NCBI GenBank assembly: GCA_964581355.1
Contig: CAZOOA010000063.1
Span: 1 to 16,626, forward strand
Direction: 5' to 3'
DNA: 16,626 bases
Source: CAZOOA01 sp964581355
GTDB taxonomy: Bacteria; Bacillota; Dethiobacteria; DTU022; UBA8154
Position 1 is the first letter of the stretch; each line of letters begins with the position of its first letter. Under the pieces are notes generated by a model. It was not told where the DNA came from, did no database searches, and saw nothing but the letters and a program-made list of their open reading frames with translations. Below are positions 7,427-14,325 of this stretch, piece after piece. The translations under genes were made by a program, and so were the position numbers.

Positions 7427-9040
7427 TTAGTTTATTTTTTTAGGTAAATATTTTTTAGGCAGTTCCACAAAATTAGTGTCCACCAATCCTTCCAATAACT
7501 TTATCTCTTGAAGAATTTCTTCAGCAATGGAATTATCAACCTGAAGAACCATCACAGCTTCTCCCCCAATAAAATCTCTTCCTACCTGCATGCTGGCAAT
7601 ATTAATACCTTCATTACCCAAAAGAGTCCCCAGTTTTCCAATAATTCCCGGTTTATCTATGAAAGAACACACCAACATATATTGCGAGGGCCTTACGTCG
7701 AGAAAGTAATTTCCTATGCGAACAATACGTGCATCGTGCTCATTAAACAATGTGCCGGCAATGCTTTGGGATCTACCTTTTCCATCTTTAACGGTTAGGG
7801 TAATCAAGTTGGAATAATTTTCAGTTGTATGAGAACGAGCCTCTTTGACACGGATACCACGGTTTTTTGCCAGATGATTGGCGTTAACAAAATTAACTTC
7901 ACCTTTGCCGAGGATGATCTCCAGAAGGCCTATCAAACAAGAGGTGGTAAGGTAGGATAGAGGTTTTTCTGATATTTCTCCACTATATTTTATTTCGATT
8001 TCATTTATAGGACCATAAAACACTTGAATGTAAAAGCTGCCTAATATGCGCATCAGGGGTAGGTAGGGATTTACTTCGCTAAGCATTTCGGGTGACAAAG
8101 AAGGTACGTTTACTGCAGAATCGACTGTTTCTCCCTGGAGAGCCCTTAAGCCTTGCTCCGCAACCTGTTTGGCCACATTAACCTGGGCCTCCTGAGTTGA
8201 AGCAGCCATATGAGAAGTTAAAATTACATTATCAAGCTCAAGTAAAGGGCTATTCTCGGGAGGCTCCTTCTCAAAAACATCCATAGCAGCTCCGGCTATC
8301 CTGTTTTCTCGAAGTGCCTTAGCCAAGGCGTCTTCATCAATGAGGCCGCCGCGGGCACAATTTATAATACGCACTTCAGGTTTCACCAGGGCCAGTTCTT
8401 TTTCCCCGAAGAAATAATTCGTAGAAGTTCCCTTAGGCATGTGAAGAGTTATAAAGTCGGCTTGCTGCAAAAGCTCATCCTTGGTTGCCAACTTGGCTCC
8501 CAGTTTTTGTGTCTGCTCCTGTGATATGTAAGGGTCGTAAGCCAGAATTTTCATGCCCATTGCTTTGGCACGCCGGGCCACTTCACTACCGATACGGCCG
8601 AAACCAAAAATTCCTAGTGTCTTTCCATTAAGCTCCACTCCAACAAAATTTTTGCGGTCCCATTTATGCTGCTTTACCGAGTAATTGACGGCAGGAATAT
8701 TTCTGGCCAACGAAGCCATCATGGCTATAGTGTGCTCAGCAGTGGAAATTGTGTTGCCGTCAGGGGCATTTATTACCATGATACCTTTCTCGGTTGCTTT
8801 TTCAACATCAATGTTATCGACTCCCACACCGGCACGTCCGATAACCCGCAGCTTTTCTCCCTTTTCTATCAGAGAACCAGTTACCTTTGTCCCGCTTCGT
8901 ACAAAGAGGGCATCGTATTCGCTGATAATCTTTTTTAGTTCTTCCTCATTTTCTTCCGTTTTTACTTCTACATAAGCATCTTCCTCTAGCATTTCTAATC
9001 CTTCTTTAGAAAGAGGGTCGCTTACCAGTATCTTTAGCAT
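7427..9040 (-). CDS. serA: D-3-phosphoglycerate dehydrogenase (long form with ACT domain)
   Basis: Oxidises 3-phosphoglycerate to 3-phosphohydroxypyruvate with NAD, the committed step of serine synthesis. The 537-residue length is that of the long bacterial form. Domains in order: split substrate-binding domain (1-~95 and ~285-310); Rossmann NAD domain (~96-285) with GFGRIGSEVARRA near 146 and the NAD-selecting acid in AYDPYI; an intervening ASB-type domain (~315-450); and a C-terminal ACT domain (~460-530) with DKPGIIGKLGTLLGNEGINIASMQVGR, typical of serine feedback. Catalytic residues are visible as Arg230 (CARGG), Glu259 (FEKEP) and His277. The usual Pro before the catalytic His is Ser here (LTSHMAAST). 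ATG 9038-9040 has GAGGTGA just upstream. It sits 22 bases after the N-methyltransferase gene and is almost certainly cotranscribed. No serC or serB is present. Confidence 0.96.
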   Translation of the reverse strand: MLKILVSDPLSKEGLEMLEEDAYVEVKTEENEEELKKIISEYDALFVRSGTKVTGSLIEKGEKLRVIGRAGVGVDNIDVEKATEKGIMVINAPDGNTISTAEHTIAMMASLARNIPAVNYSVKQHKWDRKNFVGVELNGKTLGIFGFGRIGSEVARRAKAMGMKILAYDPYISQEQTQKLGAKLATKDELLQQADFITLHMPKGTSTNYFFGEKELALVKPEVRIINCARGGLIDEDALAKALRENRIAGAAMDVFEKEPPENSPLLELDNVILTSHMAASTQEAQVNVAKQVAEQGLRALQGETVDSAVNVPSLSPEMLSEVNPYLPLMRILGSFYIQVFYGPINEIEIKYSGEISEKPLSYLTTSCLIGLLEIILGKGEVNFVNANHLAKNRGIRVKEARSHTTENYSNLITLTVKDGKGRSQSIAGTLFNEHDARIVRIGNYFLDVRPSQYMLVCSFIDKPGIIGKLGTLLGNEGINIASMQVGRDFIGGEAVMVLQVDNSIAEEILQEIKLLEGLVDTNFVELPKKYLPKKIN

Positions 9041-9062
9041 ATTTCACCTCATGAGTAAGGTA

Positions 9063-9893
9063 TTATCTTTGAGCGACAAAAAGTCCCCAGCCAATTTTGT
9101 CTTCAGAAGCTTTTTCCACCCAAAACTTTAGTCCGTCCAAAGCGTTATTGATTGTCTCAACGGGAATACCTTTTTCTTCAATGAGATATTCCTTCTTGCT
9201 TTCCACCGCATCGTGTACCGCCTGGTAAGATTTACCTAAGTTTTTGCTTCCCAAATCTTGAACCTGTTTAACAGTAAAGCCGGCTTCAGATAGCTTTTCT
9301 TCGTAAAATTCGAAGGTGGATAGATGTGGAACCTGTATCCTGGAATAGATTTTTGCAGCTTCTTCCCGGGTCAAGGTGCTTTTTTCTAGAATGTCCGAAA
9401 AAACAAACTGCCCGCCTTCACGTAAAACACGGGCACATTCCATGAGAAGCTTCCCATAATCGGGACTATGCAGCATAGAATCCTGGCTGACCATAATATT
9501 AAACTCATTGTCGGAAAAAGGCATATTATTAAAATCGCCATCAATTACGTTAATTTTATCTGCCAAGCCTTCTTCCTGGTTTTTTGCCCTGGCGTATTCG
9601 TTTTCTTTTTCTGATATATTTAATGCTACTACATTTTTACAAGGTGTCTTTTTTGCCAAGTACCGTGGCAACCCACAGAAACCACTTCCTAAATCCAAAA
9701 TGGTATCTTCCTCGGTTATATTCAACTTTTCCACCAGGTTTTCGTTAGCCTTCTCAGCAGCCTCAATAAAATTACTGGTAGTATCAAAAAGCCCCAGGTG
9801 GTGGTTTTCACCTCCCCAACATTCTTTGTACATTTCATGGACTGCGCTGTTGTAATATTCTTGAGCAATCTTTACATAGTCCTTTGAAGACAT
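9063..9893 (-). CDS. SAM-dependent methyltransferase, sarcosine/dimethylglycine N-methyltransferase-like
   Basis: A class I methyltransferase of 276 residues. The SAM motif LDLGSGFCGLPRYLA lies at 66-80, with the following acidic/Asn region VVALNISEKENEYA. Other segments recall glycine-betaine-forming enzymes (SDMT/BsmB, DMT): WGGENHHLGLF at 26-36, MVSQDSMLHSPD at 134-145, ARVLREGGQFVFSDIL at 154-169, and a C-terminal GLKFWVEKASEDKIGWGLF. Those enzymes methylate glycine derivatives stepwise to betaine. The DPM-type active-site stretch of true SDMTs is replaced by SDILE, so the exact acceptor may differ. ATG 9891-9893 follows AAAGGAGGAG. It is the promoter-proximal gene of the array that includes serA, two mttB-like genes, a corrinoid carrier and glyA, which supports a glycine-related acceptor. 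A generic small-molecule methyltransferase remains possible. Confidence 0.75.
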   Translation of the reverse strand: MSSKDYVKIAQEYYNSAVHEMYKECWGGENHHLGLFDTTSNFIEAAEKANENLVEKLNITEEDTILDLGSGFCGLPRYLAKKTPCKNVVALNISEKENEYARAKNQEEGLADKINVIDGDFNNMPFSDNEFNIMVSQDSMLHSPDYGKLLMECARVLREGGQFVFSDILEKSTLTREEAAKIYSRIQVPHLSTFEFYEEKLSEAGFTVKQVQDLGSKNLGKSYQAVHDAVESKKEYLIEEKGIPVETINNALDGLKFWVEKASEDKIGWGLFVAQR

Positions 9894-9920
9894 TCTGTAA
9901 ATCTCCTCCTTTAAAAAAGT

Positions 9921-9949
9921 GTTATAAGGATTTTAGAAAACATGGTCCA
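9921..9949 (-). promoter_or_regulatory. candidate sigma-A promoter for the methyltransferase-serA-mttB array
   Basis: On the minus strand -35 TGGACC (9944-9949) and -10 TATAAC (9921-9926) are 17 bp apart, matching consensus at 4/6 and 5/6. Initiation would fall near 9914, about 20 bases before the start codon, just ahead of the AGGAGG ribosome binding site. The short leader is plausible but the call is by eye only. Confidence 0.4.
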
Positions 9950-10351
9950 GTTTAAAGGCAAAGCTGTTTTAACACAAATAAGGAGAGTAATACTTATTTC
10001 ATCCTTCGTGCTCCAATCTAGTTAACTTTAAAACAATATGCTTCGTTCTCTAAATAACTCTATCATGCTCTCATAAATGGCTTTTTTCGAGCCTATGGAT
10101 TTTTTTTTGATTTAACAAAACAGCTGATGCTTCCCAGGAATATGCAGTCTCGTGAACTTTTGAACAATCGTTAAAATTCAACTGAAAAAAAAAAGAAAAA
10201 AATGTCGATTTGCCGCTTATTGATCTTGCAAACACGATTTCACAGTTAAAAATCCTGTACGACCTGCGGGGGGTTTGTTTATGTAGAGTCTTTTTAACTC
10301 AATGCTCTGTTAAAGCTTGCAGTTGATATCCAGATTAAGATAAAAAAAATT

Positions 10352-10378
10352 AAAGCGGTAGCAATAAGCTACCGCTTT
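10352..10378 (-). terminator. strong intrinsic terminator, probably for the DUF4262 gene
   Basis: A perfect 11-bp stem AAAGCGGTAGC / GCTACCGCTTT has a 5-base loop. On the minus strand it is followed by TTTAATTTTTTTT-type sequence (read from 10351 downward), a good U tract. It lies 180 bases beyond the stop of the DUF4262 gene. On the plus strand the T run is only four bases, so it works mainly on minus-strand transcripts. Confidence 0.85.
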
Positions 10379-10448
10379 TAATGTACATAAGGAATCAGGT
10401 TATGCGAAAAATATAACTCATCGGGGGCAGTCCCTCAGCCCATGGGAA

Positions 10449-10476
10449 CGCAAAAGTTGGTTCGCAAAAGTTGGTT
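10449..10476. repeat. exact 14-bp tandem duplication
   Basis: CGCAAAAGTTGGTT occurs twice head to tail (10449-10462, 10463-10476), and a third copy begins with CGCA at 10477 after TT/CGCA. It lies in the noncoding region beyond the DUF4262 gene, with no evident function. Confidence 0.9.
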
Positions 10477-10558
10477 CGCAAGCTTGACGCGTTACGGATG
10501 CTGGCGCTTCAGGGCAAGTAGTTTTTCTTCGGCATCGCCGGCCGGCCTTTATGAATGC

Positions 10559-10954
10559 CTACTTTTCCCAGTTAAGCTGCGCGGCATAATCTTCCTGGCA
10601 GCCGGGATCTCCGGGGAACAATCCTTGCGGATCCGGCAGGATAATCCTGAGCATTTCCCGCTCTCTTCGCTTTGATTTTTTAAACAGCACTTCCCCCTTG
10701 TCTATTACCTGGTCACACTTTTCCCCGTCTTCATAGCGCTTACCCTGCTTGATATTTTCCACCGCAGCAGCCAGCAGATTGTGCGCTGTATCTCTGGGGA
10801 TGTTCAGCGCAACTTCTAAATCTGGATGGTCTAAGTTCTCCCGCAGCCCATGAGTATGGCAACCCGTCCCGGCAACATCGTGAATGATCCACCCGTGCCT
10901 ACGAAGCAAATTGTATTGTTCTTCCCATGCTCTTTCGAAACGGCTATCGTCCAT
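10559..10954 (-). CDS. DUF4262 domain protein
   Basis: A 131-residue soluble protein with no signal peptide or membrane segment. It fits DUF4262: HTHGLRENLDHPDLEVAL near residues 33-50 (family pattern YT-x-GL-x-E-x-x-HPEL-x-V-x-GL), then an amphipathic helix NLLAAAVENIKQGKRYEDGEK, and the C-terminal LPDPQGLFPGDPGCQEDYAAQ, which matches the family's 'PD-x-x-GRFPWDPG'. The domain has no function known to me. ATG 10952-10954 has AGGAGG 8 bases upstream, so the start is well supported. It seems to be a single-gene unit, separated from the DUF294 gene by 309 bases and followed by the terminator at 10352-10378. Confidence 0.85.
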   Translation of the reverse strand: MDDSRFERAWEEQYNLLRRHGWIIHDVAGTGCHTHGLRENLDHPDLEVALNIPRDTAHNLLAAAVENIKQGKRYEDGEKCDQVIDKGEVLFKKSKRREREMLRIILPDPQGLFPGDPGCQEDYAAQLNWEK

Positions 10955-11263
10955 GGGTTCAACCTCCTTTTTCCAGCGTATCTGCCTTTTCCCGGATTTA
11001 TTTCACTGATCCAATGCTGACTGAGCAATACATTGAGAACAAAAAAGAAACTATAATGATAACTGATAATAACTGAATGGCTTTTCTATTAAAATTTCTT
11101 CTTCCTTGGCGATATTCCTGCCTGGGAATGGGAAGAATGAACGGAATGTTTTTAAAAATTTAGTTTGGGAAATCATTAACAAATTAGGGCAAGGAACTTG
11201 AAAGGCAAAATGCTTAAGACCTTCTGCACCTTTGTTCCGGCCCCTTTTCCTCAGGTTAGCTCC
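10955..11263. other. 309-bp intergenic stretch between the DUF294 and DUF4262 genes
   Basis: It is AT-rich, with no gene seen. It holds the ribosome binding site of the DUF4262 gene, a weak minus-strand -10-like TATAGT near 11052-11057 without a good -35, and a two-part hairpin: TTCTTCC 11099-11105 with GGAAGAA 11131-11137, and inside it ATTCC 11114-11118 with GGAAT 11125-11129. On the minus strand GAAATTTT follows that hairpin, so it could be a weak terminator for the DUF294 gene. Confidence 0.4.
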
Positions 11264-13234
11264 TTACGTTATGCTGGGGAAAATTCCCTTGGTGATACCT
11301 TGGACCCGGTTCACCATCACCAGGGCATCCCTTAACAGGGCATACTCGTGGTTGGATAGTTTATTGGGATCAATGTAATTATCGGGCTCCAGGCCTTTTT
11401 GCCTTTTGGCCACAGCGTCTTTGATCCGGAACAGCATTAATGTTTCATAGGCGATATTCATGAATTCGACATCTTTGGAGGTAAATACTTCGCGCTTGCC
11501 CAGCTCATCGATTCGTTCAAAAGTGTTGGTCACAAACAGGCCTTCCTTGAGCGCAAAGGCGCGCATACAGTCGACGATGATCACACAGGCAGATGATTTC
11601 AAGTTGAGCTGCCCGGCGTGTTCTCCGGAACGCTCCGTCAGGATCTTGCGGAACAGGCTCAAAGGCACCTTGATCCCCATGCTCCTTTGAATCATGGAAG
11701 AGATCATCTGGTCCGCGTTGCGGAAATTTTTTACCACCAGGTTGCGCAGCAGGTAATAGAGGCTTTTATGCCCGTACACATACCGGAAATCCAAAAAGAT
11801 ATTCATGTCCAGAAAGGTTTCCGGTTCCCAGACTTCATTCCAGTGATTAAGCGTTTCGCGCCACTCCTTAAAGCTTTTGCACCATTTTTCATTATTGGCC
11901 ATCACAAACCCGCTGCACCTGATAAATCCAAAAGCTTCCAGCCCGGCCACAATTTTTTCGCCCAGGGCAAGAAAGTATTCTTTGACCTCTTCTTTGCGTT
12001 CTTCTTTCACATCTTCGTAAATGATCCCGTTGTCCTGGTCTGTCCGGGTAAACTGCTCTTTCCGTCCGCCGCTTCCCATCTCGATAAAACAGTATCGTGT
12101 CGGCGGCGCCCCCCGGCCCTCGTCGATCATGGCCTGCTCTGAAATTTCTATAATCTTCCGGGTAATCCGGTCATAGAACTCGGCGATGAGGGAAGTAATT
12201 TCCAGGACGGTGGCCCGTTCTGCCAGAAGCGCCTGCAGGACCTGGTCAATATCGGGCTGCAGCTGCGCGATTTCTTCAATGCTGCTTCGCGATTCGATGC
12301 GATTGACAATGGCCAGGGAGCCGGACCTTCTTGATTTAATCAAGTCCCTGAGGGTAACAATGCCGGCCAGTTTATCATCCTCCACCACCGGCAGATGCTT
12401 GGTCCGGTGCTTGATCATCAGGAATAGGGACCGGTAGGAAAAATCTTCCGGACTCACCGAAACCAGTTCCGAGCTCATCAAGTCTTTCGCTTTGATGGTA
12501 TTGTTGTCCGTTAAATCCTGCTCCCGGGCCAAAAGAGCAACAAGATCCCCTTCTGTAATAATCCCCAGCGGCTTGTCTTGGTCGACCACAATCACCGAAC
12601 TCACATTATTTTCATGGATCATGGAGGCCACTTTTCGAAAACCGTCATCGGGGCTGCAGGTTAGAGGACGGGTGACCATTACATCGGCAACCTTCCTGCG
12701 CAGCGGTTCATTGGCCAAACTGTCGCCATCCTCGTAAAAACTGAATTTTTCATACATCGCGCGCAGCCGGCTGGTAAGCAGGCGGGTGAAATATACTGCG
12801 ACTTCGGAGTTCGTTAAAACAACTTGTTCAAAGACATCCTGGGGCACAAGCAAACAACGAATATCTTCCAAAGCACGAACTGAGCCAGGGTATTCCTCAT
12901 CAGAAAGAAAAGTGGTTTCTCCAAAAAAATCACCGGGACCCCGGTACCCTGTAACCGTTTCCTTGCCGCTGTTATCCGTCACAAAAACCTCCACCTTGCC
13001 TTCAACCAGCAAAAACAACACCTGTTTAGAGGTTTTGCTCTGCTCCACCAGCAGCGATCCCTTGGGGAATTTTCTCTCCACTACGCCCGAAGCCACCCTG
13101 TAGAGCAAATCCTCGTCCAGCTGGCTAAATGGCTCAATTTTTTTGATCTGTTCTGCGCGTTCTTCCAGATCCATACCCGGCTTTGCCTGGATCTCCGGTT
13201 TCTGTTGACCTGAGCTCACTCCGGCCACCCCCAT
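11264..13234 (-). CDS. cNMP-binding / CBS pair / DUF294 nucleotidyltransferase signalling protein
   Basis: A 656-residue cytoplasmic multidomain protein. A cyclic-nucleotide-binding fold (~34-155) carries GDFFGETTF at 102-110 and the SVRA phosphate-binding Arg120. Two CBS motifs follow (~183-235 and ~250-302; TEGDLV and TLRDLI ends), which usually bind adenine nucleotides. A DUF294 nucleotidyltransferase domain (~325-470) has GSGGR (387-391) and TRTDQDN with the Asp399/Asp401 pair. The DUF294_C domain occupies ~490-640. Family members are uncharacterised regulators thought to transfer nucleotides to an unknown partner; in many Proteobacteria homologues lie near acetate uptake and activation genes. 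Here an acetoacetyl-CoA synthetase lies 1.1 kb away on the other strand. The start ATG 13232-13234 has only a weak GGTGG upstream; in-frame GTG codons at 2-5 residues further in are alternatives. Confidence 0.92.
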   Translation of the reverse strand: MGVAGVSSGQQKPEIQAKPGMDLEERAEQIKKIEPFSQLDEDLLYRVASGVVERKFPKGSLLVEQSKTSKQVLFLLVEGKVEVFVTDNSGKETVTGYRGPGDFFGETTFLSDEEYPGSVRALEDIRCLLVPQDVFEQVVLTNSEVAVYFTRLLTSRLRAMYEKFSFYEDGDSLANEPLRRKVADVMVTRPLTCSPDDGFRKVASMIHENNVSSVIVVDQDKPLGIITEGDLVALLAREQDLTDNNTIKAKDLMSSELVSVSPEDFSYRSLFLMIKHRTKHLPVVEDDKLAGIVTLRDLIKSRRSGSLAIVNRIESRSSIEEIAQLQPDIDQVLQALLAERATVLEITSLIAEFYDRITRKIIEISEQAMIDEGRGAPPTRYCFIEMGSGGRKEQFTRTDQDNGIIYEDVKEERKEEVKEYFLALGEKIVAGLEAFGFIRCSGFVMANNEKWCKSFKEWRETLNHWNEVWEPETFLDMNIFLDFRYVYGHKSLYYLLRNLVVKNFRNADQMISSMIQRSMGIKVPLSLFRKILTERSGEHAGQLNLKSSACVIIVDCMRAFALKEGLFVTNTFERIDELGKREVFTSKDVEFMNIAYETLMLFRIKDAVAKRQKGLEPDNYIDPNKLSNHEYALLRDALVMVNRVQGITKGIFPSIT

Positions 13235-13270
13235 AATGCAATAATCTTTCCACCAGGTTCAGCACTTTGA

Positions 13271-13311
13271 TGTTTCATGCCTTATTATATCAGAATTATG
13301 AAACAAGTGAA
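13271..13311 (-). promoter_or_regulatory. promoter of the DUF294 gene with overlapping operator-like inverted repeat
   Basis: On the minus strand -35 TTCACT (13306-13311, 4/6) and a perfect -10 TATAAT (13284-13289) are 16 bp apart. The inverted repeat TGTTTCAT (13271-13278) / ATGAAACA (13298-13305) brackets the -10 with a 19-bp gap. A dimeric repressor could bind there. Initiation would be near 13277, giving a leader of about 43 bases. Confidence 0.5.
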
Positions 13312-13474
13312 GCGAAAAATTAAAAAACATGAACCGGCCAAGGGTGCCTGGTGTATGATTTCCTGTTTTGCTCGAAGGCAAAGGGAGTTCCAAAGGTGAA
13401 GAAGCCTGGATCAAGGAAGGGAACATGCGTTGCGATGGGAAGAAGCCGCTAAAACGAGGTCGATGGAAATAAAA

Positions 13475-13549
13475 TGGCTGGGGCGGCAGGATTCGAACCT
13501 GCGAGTGCGGATTCCAAAGACCCGTGCCTTACCACTTGGCGACGCCCCA
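13475..13549 (-). tRNA. tRNA-Gln (anticodon TTG)
   Basis: Read on the minus strand it folds as a full cloverleaf: acceptor TGGGGCG/CGCCCCA, D arm GCC/GGC, anticodon stem CGGGT/ATCCG with loop CTTTGGA (anticodon TTG), T arm GCAGG-TTCGAAT-CCTGC, discriminator G and encoded CCA. It is 35 bases downstream of tRNA-His and probably in one transcript with it. Confidence 0.96.
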
Positions 13550-13584
13550 GCATCAGAAAACATCTATTATATTTAATAAGGAAA

Positions 13585-13662
13585 TGGGGTGAGTGATGGG
13601 ACTTGAACCCACGGCCTCCAGGGCCACAACCTGGCGCTCTAACCACCTGAGCTACACCCACC
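13585..13662 (-). tRNA. tRNA-His (anticodon GTG)
   Basis: Minus-strand cloverleaf with acceptor GTGGGTG/CACTCAC (one G-U), D arm GCTC/GAGC, anticodon stem CCAGG/CCTGG with loop TTGTGGC (anticodon GTG), T arm GTGGG-TTCAAGT-CCCAT-type, and encoded CCA. It carries the extra 5' G(-1) at 13662 opposite C73, the identity mark of tRNA-His. Confidence 0.97.
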
Positions 13663-13701
13663 ATAACATAAAAACCCCGTAAATCACCTTTCGGGAAATA
13701 A

Positions 13702-13730
13702 ATTTTAGCATAACCCCCTGCCAATGTCAA
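13702..13730 (-). promoter_or_regulatory. near-consensus promoter of the tRNA-His/tRNA-Gln unit
   Basis: On the minus strand -35 TTGACA (13725-13730, perfect) and -10 TAAAAT (13702-13707, 5/6) are 17 bp apart, with a TG one base before the -10. It is about 40 bases upstream of tRNA-His, as expected for a strong stable-RNA promoter. Confidence 0.8.
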
Positions 13731-14311
13731 GAAGCCAAACCATAAGGCAGAGAAAAAAATAGCAGCTGGTGGCATGTGGAACATGGTTTTATGGCCTTCA
13801 ATGGGAGAGAGACAGGGAGCAAGGATGGACTTCTGGCCAGATATTGGCCAAAATACTATCAGAAACCCTGGCTAAACCGGCAAAAAAAGCGTATATGCTC
13901 TTGACAAAGAAAAAAATCAAAGTTACGCTGTACGTGGAAAAAGTTGTTATCCCAAAAATATTAACCCTTGAAGCCAGCTTAACCTCCAGCTAGTTCGACT
14001 CACCCGGCAAGATGATGCAATCAAAATGATCGTCCACACGCCTGCATAGTATTCCAACCAGACTCAATGTGAATCCGTTTCATTAAACCTGCAGTCTACT
14101 GTTTACAGTCTACAGTAAAAGTCTGTTTGCCTTATCTGAACCGCCGGCCGCAGGAGGCGTTCCGCCCGTCAGGCCGTCTCGCTCCCAAATGGCTTCAAAT
14201 TGTTTGGAATATTTCCATTTTACGTTCACGCATTCCAGGAGGTGATCCCACCCAGTGTTCCTTTAACTGCTGTCTAACAACCGGCAATACATTTTCCATG
14301 TTAACTATTTC
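13731..14311. other. ~580-bp stretch without a supported gene
   Basis: Short open frames here lack family resemblance and ribosome binding sites. Visible items: TTGACA at 13901-13906 without a good -10; the direct repeat CAGTCTAC at 14092-14099 and 14106-14113, with ACTGT-TT-ACAGT between and around the copies; and the first copy of the long Shine-Dalgarno-like sequence at 14232-14250. A promoter for the acetoacetyl-CoA synthetase gene must lie here or further upstream, but none stands out. Confidence 0.5.
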
Positions 14312-14325
14312 AGGAGGTGATCCCA
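14232..14325 (+). promoter_or_regulatory. duplicated, extended Shine-Dalgarno sequence before the acetoacetyl-CoA synthetase gene
   Basis: ATTTCAGGAGGTGATCCCA (14307-14325) directly precedes the TTG start. A 19-base copy with one mismatch lies exactly 75 bases upstream (14232-14250). The core AGGAGGTGATCC is complementary over 12 bases to the 3' end of bacterial 16S rRNA (GGATCACCTCCT), far longer than usual. After the upstream copy only a three-codon frame, GTG TTC CTT TAA (14255-14266), follows. Confidence 0.8.

Larger units (their letters stand above)
9894..10558. other. 665-bp gene-free stretch, AT-rich
   Basis: No convincing gene is seen. It contains the promoter candidate at 9921-9949, an A-rich run at 10185-10202 (ten A, G, seven A), a weak plus-strand hairpin with T run (CATA/GGCT at 10072-10082 pairing with AGCC/TATG at 10090-10097, then a nine-T run), the strong terminator at 10352-10378 and a tandem repeat at 10449-10476. 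A short plus-strand reading frame (about 10186-10326) has no start or family resemblance that I recognise. Confidence 0.6.

Noticed and set aside
10186..10326. Short plus-strand reading frame in the large intergenic region
   Set aside because: No start codon with a ribosome binding site and no recognised relative; it could be a decayed fragment, but this cannot be supported.
9950..10350. Cobalamin riboswitch ahead of the corrinoid operon
   Set aside because: No B12-box-like GCCACTG motif or typical multi-helix arrangement was found on the minus strand.
13449..13784. Minus-strand open frame of 111 codons across the tRNA cluster
   Set aside because: It is produced by reading through tRNA-Gln and tRNA-His; the GGRGFKSHHS-type peptide is a well-known tRNA translation artefact.
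13769..13993. Possible small plus-strand gene of 74 codons upstream of the acetoacetyl-CoA synthetase
   Set aside because: No ribosome binding site at its ATG, no recognisable family and an odd composition; treated as noncoding.
14190..14206. Sigma-54-like promoter (TGGC-N8-TTGT) upstream of the acetoacetyl-CoA synthetase
   Set aside because: The essential GC of the -12 element is missing (TTGT rather than TTGC), and the match is within chance.
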